Source: Winogradskyella bathintestinalis
GTDB lineage: Bacteria > Bacteroidota > Bacteroidia > Flavobacteriales > Flavobacteriaceae
Assembly (NCBI RefSeq): GCF_030407435.1
Contig: NZ_JASDDK010000003.1
Span: forward strand, 248,001 to 312,000
Length of the DNA stretch: 64,000 bases
Reading direction: 5' to 3'
Shown here: in pieces, positions 8,335 to 16,488 of the stretch
Layout: each line of letters begins with the position of its first letter
How positions within the stretch are numbered: the first letter of the stretch is position 1
Position numbers and translations under genes: made by a program
Notes under the pieces: model-generated
What the model was told of the DNA's origin: nothing
Seen by the model: only the letters and a program-made list of their open reading frames with translations
The model's database searches: none

Positions 8335-10482
8335 TTAGCTCTTTGGTACGGCGAACCCTCGATCTCGCATTAAGGCATCAATTTTTGCATCTCGTCCTCT
8401 AAACATTCTATAGGAGTCCGCAGGATCCATGGCGTTACGCGGTGCAAATAAATATTTCACCAATTTATCAGCAACTTCTTTATCATAAAAACCACCTTCG
8501 GCTTCCCTAAAGGCTTCAGACGCATCACTTGTTAATACATCGGCCCACATGTAACCATAATATGCCGTGGCGTAACCTTCACCAGAAAATACATGCCCGA
8601 ATTGCGGTGTTCTGTGACGCATAGGTAGCTCTTTTGGCATACCCAATTCATCTAAGGTTTCACGTTCAAATTTATCGATATCAATATCAGTTGGGTCCGC
8701 TAAATGCAATTTCATATCAATTAAAGCAGAGGCTAAATATTCTGTAGTACCAAATCCTTGGTTAAAGGTCGAAGCTTTCTTTATCTTTTCAACTAAAGCA
8801 GCAGGAATTGGTTCTCCTGTTTTATAGTGTACCAAGTATTTATTGATAACTTGGTCTGTAGATAGCCAACGCTCTAGTAATTGCGATTGGAATTCTGTAT
8901 AGTCTCTAACCCCTCCATTTAAGGTTGGGTATTTTACATCGGCAGAAAAGAAATGCAATGCATGACCAAACTCATGAAAAAAGGTAGTCGCATCATCCCA
9001 AGAGACTAAAACAGCTTCCCCAGGTGCAGGTTTTACAAAGTTAGAATTGTTAGAAGCTAAAACATTTTTTTCGCCTTCAAAAGTATCAGAACTTCTATAC
9101 GTGGTTGCCCAAGCTCCCGAGCGTTTACCTTCACGAGCATAAGGGTCTAAATACCATAAACCAATGTTTTTTCCAGAATCTTTGTCCGTAACTTCCCAAA
9201 CTTTCACATCCTCATGAAATACTGGAACAGTACCTTCAGCAACTGGTGTGAATTTGTAATTAAACAGTTCGCCAGCCACGAAGAACATAGCATCGGTTAG
9301 TTTGTCTAACTGTAAATATTGTTTCACTTCGTCGCTATCTAAATCGTATTTCTTTTTACGCACTTTCTCTGCATAAAATCTGTAATCCCAAGGCTCTATA
9401 GTTATATTGTTACCAAGTTCGTTAGCTACCGTTTGCATATCCGCTACTTCTTCTTTAACTCTTGCGGTTGCGGCTGGCCAAACTTTTAACATAAGATCCA
9501 TAGCGTTTTTAGGTGTTTTTGCCATACGGTCTTGTAATCTCCATTCGGCATAATTGTCGTAACCCATTAACCCAACACGCTCTTTACGTAATTTTAAAAT
9601 TTCGGCAATAATATCGTTATTGTCATATTCATCGGCATTATCACCTCTGGAATAGTAGTTTTCCCAAACTTGTTTTCGCAATTCACGCTCCGTAGAGTAG
9701 GTGAGAAATGGATCGATTGACGAGCGCGTATTAGTAATAGCATATTTACCGTCTTCTCCTTTGTCTTTAGCTATTTTTGCAGCCGATTTTATAAATCCGT
9801 TAGCTAATCCGCCTAATTGATTTTCATCTAAATAGGTAATATAATTTTCTTCATCGTGTAAAACATTGTTGGCAAAATCGGTATAAAGTGTAGAAAGTTC
9901 TTTGTTGATTTCGGCATATCTTTTTTTCTGATCGGCATTAAGGTTGGCGCCATTCATTTCAAACTGCTTATAGGTTAAATCTACGACGCGCTGTTTTTGA
10001 GGTTCTAAAGGTGTTTTTTGAGAAGATTCATAAACTGTCTTAATACGCCGAAATAATTTTTCGTTTTGAGAAATTTGAGACCTGAAATCCGAAATTTTAG
10101 GTGCTAACTCTGACTGAATAGCTCTAAATTCTGGTGATGAGACATTACTTCCCATTATACCATAATAAGTATAAACACGGTTTAAGGCTTTACCTGCACT
10201 TTCCATAGCAACAATAGTATTTTGAAAAGTAGCAGCTTCTGGGTTGTTGGCTATAGCTTCAATTTCTTCAAGATTAAGCTCCATAGCTTCTACCATTGCT
10301 GGTTTTATAGATTCAATAGACATTTTATCAAAGGCAGGAACACCATTATAAGGTCCGGTCCATTCTTGGAGAAGTATATTATCGTTCATGGCTTTTTCGC
10401 TTGTTTTTTTCGTGTCTTCGTTACAGCTTGCAAATAAAACAAGACTGCAAATTATGGTAGCTTTAATCGACTTGGAAATCAT
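8335..10482 (-). CDS. dcp: M3-family zinc peptidase (peptidyl-dipeptidase Dcp-like lipoprotein)
   Basis: 715 residues. N-terminal lipoprotein signal peptide (hydrophobic stretch ending in LFASC, lipid-modified Cys at about 20), so the enzyme is expected in the envelope rather than the cytosol. The thermolysin-like zinc motif HEFGHALH has its first His at 503, and the downstream third ligand Glu follows in the FNQGFGTTEYLA region. Length and the helical N-terminal half match Dcp/oligopeptidase A. Dcp removes C-terminal dipeptides; Bacteroidota often have exported copies for peptide use. Single gene. Confidence 0.92.
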   Translation of the reverse strand: MISKSIKATIICSLVLFASCNEDTKKTSEKAMNDNILLQEWTGPYNGVPAFDKMSIESIKPAMVEAMELNLEEIEAIANNPEAATFQNTIVAMESAGKALNRVYTYYGIMGSNVSSPEFRAIQSELAPKISDFRSQISQNEKLFRRIKTVYESSQKTPLEPQKQRVVDLTYKQFEMNGANLNADQKKRYAEINKELSTLYTDFANNVLHDEENYITYLDENQLGGLANGFIKSAAKIAKDKGEDGKYAITNTRSSIDPFLTYSTERELRKQVWENYYSRGDNADEYDNNDIIAEILKLRKERVGLMGYDNYAEWRLQDRMAKTPKNAMDLMLKVWPAATARVKEEVADMQTVANELGNNITIEPWDYRFYAEKVRKKKYDLDSDEVKQYLQLDKLTDAMFFVAGELFNYKFTPVAEGTVPVFHEDVKVWEVTDKDSGKNIGLWYLDPYAREGKRSGAWATTYRSSDTFEGEKNVLASNNSNFVKPAPGEAVLVSWDDATTFFHEFGHALHFFSADVKYPTLNGGVRDYTEFQSQLLERWLSTDQVINKYLVHYKTGEPIPAALVEKIKKASTFNQGFGTTEYLASALIDMKLHLADPTDIDIDKFERETLDELGMPKELPMRHRTPQFGHVFSGEGYATAYYGYMWADVLTSDASEAFREAEGGFYDKEVADKLVKYLFAPRNAMDPADSYRMFRGRDAKIDALMRDRGFAVPKS

Positions 10483-10694
10483 TTGTGGTAGTTTTTAATG
10501 GTCTAAATTTGATGAAAATTTTTTAAGCATTCAAGGTAAATAAAATCCCGTAGTAGAGTCTTAAATATTTTATAATTATTAGTCAATATTTATAAATAAA
10601 GGTTGAGACTCCCGATGCTCAGGGAGCTGATATGTACACTAAGATATCAATACAAATTTTAGTATTCGATAATCACTGAAATTGTTTGAAAATA

Positions 10695-11408
10695 TTAATC
10701 GATAATTTCCACTTTCTTAATATAAACATTCTTCAAAGGCCACTCACCATCATCGGTTTCTACTTCTGCAATTTTATCCACCACATCCATTCCTGAAATG
10801 ACTTCTCCAAAAACGGTATAGTCGCCATCGAGATGTAAAGCTCCGTCTGATTTCTGAACAATAAAAAATTGATAAGGAGAAGCTAGTTTGTAGGCGTTTT
10901 CAATTTCACTGCTCGGCATACTAACCGCTCCTCTTTTGTGGATATAACCGCGTTTAGTATCTGGAGGTAAAAGATAACGACCTATTTTCTTTCTTTTGTC
11001 GTAAAGATTATAACCATCACCACTGCCGCCTTGAATGACAAAATTATTAACCACTCTGTAAAATTGTGTGTTATTAAAATAGTTGCGTTTGGTTAAATAG
11101 ATAAAATTGGCACGATGAAATTTTGTTTTATCATAAAGTTGAATATCTATAATTCCAAAATCTGTGGTTATTCGTACTTTATCTTCCTTGTTATCCTTTT
11201 CGTATTCCAAAAAGAATTCCATAGCATTGTCGTCTGTTAGTTTTGGATATTCTGACGGTATTTTCTTTTTTGATTTTTTCTTAGTTGCAGCAATAGTTGA
11301 ATCTTTTGCAACAGTTGTATTTGTTTTTTTTGAACTTTGTTTATCTTCACAATTCAGAAGTAATAATCCCATGGTTATAAACATTGGAAACAATAATTGA
11401 AATCTCAT
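10695..11408 (-). CDS. cyclophilin-type peptidyl-prolyl isomerase lipoprotein
   Basis: 237 residues. Lipoprotein signal peptide with lipobox LLNC (Cys20), a Lys/Ser/Thr-rich linker to about 70, then a bacterial-type short cyclophilin domain (about 75-237). Seen: FHRANFIYLTKRNYFNNTQFYRVV, the NFVIQGGSGDG turn and a C-terminal GEVISGMDVVDKI. Likely helps proline isomerisation of envelope proteins. Its start codon lies two bases from the start codon of the divergent NUDIX gene, so each promoter must sit within the other gene. Confidence 0.9.
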   Translation of the reverse strand: MRFQLLFPMFITMGLLLLNCEDKQSSKKTNTTVAKDSTIAATKKKSKKKIPSEYPKLTDDNAMEFFLEYEKDNKEDKVRITTDFGIIDIQLYDKTKFHRANFIYLTKRNYFNNTQFYRVVNNFVIQGGSGDGYNLYDKRKKIGRYLLPPDTKRGYIHKRGAVSMPSSEIENAYKLASPYQFFIVQKSDGALHLDGDYTVFGEVISGMDVVDKIAEVETDDGEWPLKNVYIKKVEIID

Positions 11409-11410
11409 AA

Positions 11411-12055
11411 ATGCTATTTAGTACGTTTTTAGAATCTGTAGTAAAAATAAAACATCTAGAATTGTCTGGCGAAGACTCGCATGCTAAAATGTCTCCTCCT
11501 TATCGTTTAGAGCTGGCAGAGAAAATGAAAGCGAAATCTAAACCTCCTAGAAAAGCGGCTGTTATGGCATTATTTTATCCAAATACCGCAGATGAAACTC
11601 ATTTAGTACTTATTCTTCGTAAAACGTATAGAGGCGTGCACTCCGCACAAGTTGGTTTTCCCGGCGGAAAATATGAGGATGATGATAACAATGATTTACA
11701 GCAAACTGCCATAAGAGAAACCGAAGAAGAGATTGGGGTTGCGCGCATGCATATTGATGTTTTAAAAAAAATGTCTCCATTATACATACCGCCAAGTAAT
11801 TTTATGGTGCATCCATACATCGGAATTTCCAAAGAATATTTAATTTTCACCAAGCAAGATGAAGAAGTAGAAGCAATCATTGAAGTAAAGCTCACGGATT
11901 TTTTAAGTAAAAAAAACACATTAACGGCAACAGTACCAACTTCTTTTGATGTCGAAGTTGATGTGCCAGCTTTTAAATTTAACAATCATATTGTTTGGGG
12001 AGCAACCGCTATGATGCTTGGAGAAATAAAAGACTTGCTTAAACAAGTTTTATAG
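11411..12055 (+). CDS. NUDIX CoA pyrophosphatase-like protein
   Basis: 214 residues. After the N-terminal helix and SHAKMSPPYRLEL, the protein has the CoA-pyrophosphatase signature region (RGVHSAQVGFPGGKYE, the UPF0035/CoAse element) merging into a NUDIX box that ends in RETEEEIGV. The box has a few extra residues between the glycine and the REx2EE part, as in the CoAse branch. Enzymes of this group split CoA or its derivatives into 3',5'-ADP and phosphopantetheine. Followed 48 bases later by an acyltransferase gene with its own -7 element. Confidence 0.87.
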   Translation: MLFSTFLESVVKIKHLELSGEDSHAKMSPPYRLELAEKMKAKSKPPRKAAVMALFYPNTADETHLVLILRKTYRGVHSAQVGFPGGKYEDDDNNDLQQTAIRETEEEIGVARMHIDVLKKMSPLYIPPSNFMVHPYIGISKEYLIFTKQDEEVEAIIEVKLTDFLSKKNTLTATVPTSFDVEVDVPAFKFNNHIVWGATAMMLGEIKDLLKQVL

Positions 12056-12069
12056 CGTATCTTATTTAT

Positions 12070-12077
12070 TACATTTG
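12070..12077 (+). promoter_or_regulatory. TAnnTTTG -7 element upstream of the acyltransferase gene
   Basis: TACATTTG, 27 bases before the ATG at 12104. It matches the Bacteroidota primary sigma factor -7 consensus. No clear TTG at the -33 position. Confidence 0.5.
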
Positions 12078-12103
12078 CAATCGATAAAATTTGAAAATTT
12101 ACT

Positions 12104-12904
12104 ATGGGATTATTTAAAAGAAATCCTTTCGGACATATACTTTGGGTTAAGAAATGGTTGATTAGAATCTTAGGAGCTGCCACACACAGACGCTTTAGAG
12201 GATTTAATGAATTACAGATAGAAGGTTCTGATATTATTAAGAACTTACCTGATACCAATGTGTTGTTTATTTCTAATCACCAAACCTATTTTGCTGATGT
12301 CGTTGCTATGTTTCACGTATTTAATGCGAGTTTAAGCAATCGCGAAGATTCTATTAAGAATATCGGTTACTTATGGAACCCTAAACTTAACATTTATTAT
12401 GTGGCTGCTAAGGAGACGATGAAGGCCGGACTTCTACCTAAAATTTTAGCGTATGTTGGTTCTATTAGTATCGAACGAACATGGAGATCAGAGGGCAAGG
12501 ACGTTAACCGGCAGGTAAAAATGAGTGATATTTCTAGTATTGGAACCGCTTTGAATGATGGTTGGGTAATTACGTTTCCGCAAGGCACAACGACACCTTT
12601 TAAACCTATACGAAAAGGAACTGCACATATAATAAAGCGCTACAAGCCAGTAGTTGTACCCATAGTGATAGATGGCTTTAGACGTTCTTTCGATAAAAAA
12701 GGACTAAGAATTAAAAAGAAAAACATTTTTCAATCTTTTGAAATAAAACAACCATTAGAAATAGATTACGAGAATGAATCGATTGATAGTATCGTTGAAA
12801 AAATTGAGTATGCCATTGAGCAACATCCTTCATTCTTGAAAGTAATTCCACAAGATGAACTTGAAGAAATGGAACGTATGAATCAGGAATTACGCGATAT
12901 GTAA
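12104..12904 (+). CDS. 1-acyl-sn-glycerol-3-phosphate acyltransferase family protein
   Basis: 266 residues, PlsC/LPLAT fold, membrane-associated acyl transfer to lysophospholipid or a related acceptor. The catalytic block reads SNHQTYFAD with His59 and Asp65, i.e. five residues between His and Asp rather than the textbook HX4D. The second block is FPQGTTTP where FPEGTRS is usual, so the Glu is a Gln. Both changes lie in otherwise well-conserved surroundings, so this is a divergent but probably active branch. No signal peptide. Substrate uncertain. Monocistronic, with a -7 element 27 bases upstream. Confidence 0.85.
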   Translation: MGLFKRNPFGHILWVKKWLIRILGAATHRRFRGFNELQIEGSDIIKNLPDTNVLFISNHQTYFADVVAMFHVFNASLSNREDSIKNIGYLWNPKLNIYYVAAKETMKAGLLPKILAYVGSISIERTWRSEGKDVNRQVKMSDISSIGTALNDGWVITFPQGTTTPFKPIRKGTAHIIKRYKPVVVPIVIDGFRRSFDKKGLRIKKKNIFQSFEIKQPLEIDYENESIDSIVEKIEYAIEQHPSFLKVIPQDELEEMERMNQELRDM

Positions 12905-12918
12905 TTTAAGTTTTAATA

Positions 12919-12980
12919 GGCGGTGCGCAATTTTAATCTGTGACGTAGGAATCTAATTCACTTTTTTTATTTGCACCGCC
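12919..12980. repeat. GC-rich inverted repeat after the acyltransferase gene
   Basis: GGCGGTGC (12919-12926) and GCACCGCC (12973-12980) are exact reverse complements, 46 bases apart, in otherwise AT-rich DNA between two convergent genes. The loop contains a T7 run. It may be a 3' structure for both messages; the long loop is unusual for an intrinsic terminator. Confidence 0.45.
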
Positions 12981-13102
12981 GCTCCAATATCTATTTAGAT
13001 AGTAAAAATTTTATAATTTAATTTCCTTAGGGCAGATAAATCTTTATTCGTTAGGCATCACATTTCACGTTTCTCACTTACCACTTCCTGCTTCCAACCT
13101 TC

Positions 13103-13735
13103 TTATACTTCCAGCTTCTTCAATTCTTTGTAATTCCTGTTTAATCTTTTAATTAATATTCCATAGATTAACTTGTAAAATAACCAAATAAAAACTAGAA
13201 ATATAGTCGTAATTCCAATAGCAATTAAGGCCATAATAACCAATTGCATAGTTGTTGCAGCTTCTAATTGCTGTGTGATTTCAGGATGTTCATTAATTGA
13301 AAAATACAGCGATACGGGGATGCTGATTACTGCAATTAATAAATTGTAGAGCACATAATATTTAATCACCTTTCTGGTCTTTAAAATACTTTCCATAAGT
13401 TTCTTTGCATTATCAGTAACCGAGATTGCTTTGTGTGCATTCCAAAGAAGATATACAAATAGAATTATAACTGTATAGCTTAAAATGTTTAATCCAATAT
13501 ATATCCAACTATGGCTCATGTCTTCAAGTTGAGCTTTCATTTTATCGGAAACCATGAAAGGTAAACAATTAATTAAAATCCAAAATCCCAATTCAGCAAT
13601 ACTTATATAAAATAAAGTTTTTACAATTGAAGATGACTTTTTATGTAGCATTGGATATAAATCAACGTCCGAGTAATTCTTAAACGCTGCGGTATCTTTA
13701 TTCCAATTTTTCTTTAATAATTCTAATTCATCCAT
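13103..13735 (-). CDS. membrane protein, probable partner of the adjacent ECF sigma factor
   Basis: 210 residues with four clear hydrophobic segments (about 38-60, 75-100, 120-145 and 160-185) and a cytosolic N-terminus that starts MDELELLKKNWNKD. That N-terminal pattern is common in flavobacterial membrane proteins encoded directly after ECF sigma genes. Only four bases separate it from the sigma stop codon, so it is in the same message. Role as anti-sigma factor is inferred from context; no zinc-type anti-sigma motif (HX3CX2C) is present. Confidence 0.6.
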   Translation of the reverse strand: MDELELLKKNWNKDTAAFKNYSDVDLYPMLHKKSSSIVKTLFYISIAELGFWILINCLPFMVSDKMKAQLEDMSHSWIYIGLNILSYTVIILFVYLLWNAHKAISVTDNAKKLMESILKTRKVIKYYVLYNLLIAVISIPVSLYFSINEHPEITQQLEAATTMQLVIMALIAIGITTIFLVFIWLFYKLIYGILIKRLNRNYKELKKLEV

Positions 13736-13739
13736 AATA

Positions 13740-14234
13740 TTACGGATTTAGTATGGTTCTTAATTTCTTTTTCACACGATTCATTTTTACTCGTGCGTTA
13801 ACTTCAGTTATACCTAAGGTTGCACTTATTTCTCTGTAGTTTTTATCTTCTAAATACAAAAAAATTAATGCCTTTTCAATATCATTGAGTTGATGGACCG
13901 CTTGGTATAATAATTTTAATTGCTGCTCTTCTGTATCATCATATTCATCCGCTTTTATTTTGAATTCTACAGCATCAAATTCTTGAGTATTAATGCGTCT
14001 TTTCGATTTTCTGTATAACGTAATGGCCGTATTTAATCCAACCCGGTACATCCAAGTACTAAACTTAGCCTCACCTCTAAATTTAGGAAATGCGCGCCAT
14101 AACTGTATGGTGATTTCTTGGAACAAATCGTTATGCGCATCTGCATTGTTGGTGTATAATCGGCACACCTTATGTACAATGTTTTGATGTTTTTGCAACT
14201 GTTCTACAAAACTATGTTCTAGTTCTTTATTCAA
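13740..14234 (-). CDS. ECF-type RNA polymerase sigma factor
   Basis: 164 residues. Region 2 is seen at about 35-85 (DAHNDLFQEITIQLWRAFPKF, then FSTWMYRVGLNTAITLYRKSKRR) and region 4 at about 105-160 (IEKALIFLYLEDKNYREISATLGITEVNARVKMNRVKKKL, helix-turn-helix). No region 3, as expected for ECF factors. First gene of a two-gene unit with a membrane protein. Regulon unknown. An extracytoplasmic stress or envelope role would fit the partner. Confidence 0.9.
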   Translation of the reverse strand: MNKELEHSFVEQLQKHQNIVHKVCRLYTNNADAHNDLFQEITIQLWRAFPKFRGEAKFSTWMYRVGLNTAITLYRKSKRRINTQEFDAVEFKIKADEYDDTEEQQLKLLYQAVHQLNDIEKALIFLYLEDKNYREISATLGITEVNARVKMNRVKKKLRTILNP

Positions 14235-14337
14235 TTGATTAAATTGGTTGGTTATATAATTAGTATTGCAATATTATGTTTTGTTACAAATTTATTCAAC
14301 TATTGTTTTAAAAGGTGATTTTCGTTTCGAATATTCG

Positions 14338-14345
14338 TATTTTTG
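14338..14345 (+). promoter_or_regulatory. TAnnTTTG -7 element of the NDH-2 gene
   Basis: TATTTTTG, 26 bases before the ATG at 14371, in the 136-base divergent gap with the sigma gene. Confidence 0.5.
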
Positions 14346-14370
14346 TTTGTGAAAATCCAATTATTGTTTA

Positions 14371-15642
14371 ATGAACATTCCCCAATCAAATTTACCAAGA
14401 GTTGTCATTATTGGTGGTGGCTTTGCCGGTATTAATTTAGTGAAAACATTAGCCAATAAAAATTTTCAAATTGTACTAATTGATAAACATAATTACCACA
14501 CCTTTCAACCATTATTGTACCAAGTATCAAGTTCTGGGCTAGAACCAGATTCGATAGCATATCCCTTACGAAAAATTATAAAAAAGCATAAAACTAGTTT
14601 TTTTCGTTTGGCCGAAGTACAACAGGTAATTCCAGAAAAGAATGAAATTATTACGTCTATTGGTCATTTAGCTTACGATTATCTCATCATTGCAACAGGC
14701 ACAACAACCAATTATTTTGGTAATAAAGCGATTAAAGATAGCAGCATGCCTATGAAATCTGTGCCAGAAGCTCTTGATATAAGAAGTTTAATTCTACAAA
14801 ATTTTGAAAAAGCAGCGATTGCAGATTCTCCTGAAAAACGACGTGCCCTATTAAATTTTGTTATTGTTGGGGCTGGCCCAACCGGTGTAGAACTTGCAGG
14901 TGCTATTGCGGAACTCAAGAATAATATTTTACCTAGGGATTATCACGATTTAAATCCAAAAGACATGCATATTCATCTGTTGGAGGGGGCCGAAAGGGTA
15001 CTACCACCGATGAGTGAGCACGCTTCTAAAAAAGCCAATAAATTCTTAGAAAACTTAGGAGTAAATGTGCATTGCAATACGTTTGTAAAACATTACGATG
15101 GTTTCACGGTTACCACCAATACTGAGTTGAAAATGAAATCTGAAACCTTAATATGGGCAGCTGGGGTAATAGGTGCTCCAATACAAGGTTTAAAAGCTGA
15201 AGCTTTAATGGAGAAAACAAATCGTTATCGTGTAAATCAATATAATCAAATTGAAAATTACACCAATATTTTTGCTGTTGGAGATATTGCTCTGATGTCA
15301 ACCAAGGCTTACCCTAATGGACATCCTCAAGTGGCTCAACCGGCCATTCAGCAGGGCAAATTATTAGGGAAGAATTTACAAAGGTTAATCGATAAGAAGT
15401 CTTTAAAACCTTTTGAGTACAATGATAAAGGTTCTATGGCCACCATTGGAAGAAATAAAGCCGTGGTAGATTTAAAACATTACAAATTTGGAGGTTTTCT
15501 TGCTTGGTTTATTTGGATGTTCGTACACCTTATGTCTTTAGTCGGATTTAGGAATCGCGTAATCATTCTTTTTAATTGGACTTACAATTATATTAATTTC
15601 GATAAAGCCGCTCGCTTGATAATTAGACCATTTAGAAAGTAA
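14371..15642 (+). CDS. ndh: type II NADH dehydrogenase-like FAD oxidoreductase
   Basis: 423 residues. Two dinucleotide-binding motifs: VVIIGGGFAGINLVKTLA near residue 11 (FAD) and FVIVGAGPTGVELAGAIAEL near 165 (NADH). The family block FAVGDIALM (FAD-binding Asp) follows at about 300, and a C-terminal amphipathic/hydrophobic segment (AWFIWMFVHLMSLVGFRNRVI) anchors the protein to the membrane. Non-proton-pumping NADH:quinone oxidoreductase; menaquinone is the likely acceptor given the men genes in this window. Single gene with its own -7 element. Confidence 0.88.
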   Translation: MNIPQSNLPRVVIIGGGFAGINLVKTLANKNFQIVLIDKHNYHTFQPLLYQVSSSGLEPDSIAYPLRKIIKKHKTSFFRLAEVQQVIPEKNEIITSIGHLAYDYLIIATGTTTNYFGNKAIKDSSMPMKSVPEALDIRSLILQNFEKAAIADSPEKRRALLNFVIVGAGPTGVELAGAIAELKNNILPRDYHDLNPKDMHIHLLEGAERVLPPMSEHASKKANKFLENLGVNVHCNTFVKHYDGFTVTTNTELKMKSETLIWAAGVIGAPIQGLKAEALMEKTNRYRVNQYNQIENYTNIFAVGDIALMSTKAYPNGHPQVAQPAIQQGKLLGKNLQRLIDKKSLKPFEYNDKGSMATIGRNKAVVDLKHYKFGGFLAWFIWMFVHLMSLVGFRNRVIILFNWTYNYINFDKAARLIIRPFRK

Positions 15643-15646
15643 CATT

Positions 15647-16321
15647 TTAACTATTTTTCAATTTCAAAATTCCTATAACAATTAGATATTGTGCCAATGC
15701 ATAGGTCACCATAATACTAATATTGGAATAGGGCATAGGTTGATAAAACTTATTGAGGGCTAAGATACTATCTGAAATCATAAAAAATAAAGCACCTATA
15801 AAAACTAGACGGTAACTCCATATATTCACTTTCTTAATTCTTAAATAGGAAGAAGTAGCCATACTTAAAATAACTAACATATATATAATAACAGGAATAA
15901 GCATTACGCCTAAATTATCCTTCAAAAAATAGAATAAACCCGTCGCATATATTAGTAATAAAATTATAAATCCGACTGGTGACTTTTCTTTATTGCGATG
16001 TTTTAGAAACACTATAACATACATGATATGTGCCGTTAAAAAGGCTAGCAAACCCAGCGTAAAAAAGTGTGGTGATTTATCTACAAACATCAATAAAATA
16101 TCACCAAGTAGAGAAAATACGAGTGCTAGTAGTGTTAAGTTTTTAATAGATGTTGTTAGAGATTCAGAAGTTCTTACAAACAAAATTATTAAGCTGATGA
16201 CTATAGCTGGTTTTGCGAAGTAATGAACCATATGCAAGGACTCTAAACTTGCGGATAAAAGTTCTATAAGTACTATTACCAAAAATAAGGCACTAAAATA
16301 TTTTTCGTTTTTCGATAGCAT
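15647..16321 (-). CDS. YhhN-family membrane protein (lysoplasmalogenase-like)
   Basis: 224 residues, about eight membrane helices. Family motifs are present: LLGDILLMF with Asp in helix 3, and FFMISDSILALNKF with Ser-Asp near residue 185. The YhhN/TMEM86 family includes lysoplasmalogenases that split the vinyl-ether bond of lysoplasmalogens; whether this flavobacterial member does so is not known. Converges with ndh (four bases between stops). A TATCTTTG -7 element lies on the minus strand at 16338-16345, 16 bases before the start. Confidence 0.8.
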   Translation of the reverse strand: MLSKNEKYFSALFLVIVLIELLSASLESLHMVHYFAKPAIVISLIILFVRTSESLTTSIKNLTLLALVFSLLGDILLMFVDKSPHFFTLGLLAFLTAHIMYVIVFLKHRNKEKSPVGFIILLLIYATGLFYFLKDNLGVMLIPVIIYMLVILSMATSSYLRIKKVNIWSYRLVFIGALFFMISDSILALNKFYQPMPYSNISIMVTYALAQYLIVIGILKLKNS

Positions 16322-16337
16322 AAATGTTGATTTTAAT

Positions 16338-16345
16338 CAAAGATA
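16338..16345 (-). promoter_or_regulatory. TAnnTTTG -7 element of the YhhN gene
   Basis: TATCTTTG on the minus strand, 16 bases before the ATG at 16319-16321. Implies a very short 5' leader of roughly 10 bases. Confidence 0.5.
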
Positions 16346-16488
16346 TTCAATTCATCAATAAAATTATACAATTCAGAATATTAGAATTCTTTTAGGAAAT
16401 GAAATTATAGAAGTTTGTCTCATCAATTGGTCTTGAATGTGTTTCAGGGCCTTAATCTTAAAAAAACGAACTTTAAATTAACCAAAAG

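Noticed and set aside
11599..11985. 128-codon open frame on the minus strand
   Set aside because: Fully antisense to the well-supported CoA pyrophosphatase gene and has no recognisable family pattern.
12919..12980. GC-rich patch as a tRNA
   Set aside because: No acceptor, D-loop, anticodon or T-loop consensus; only a terminal stem.
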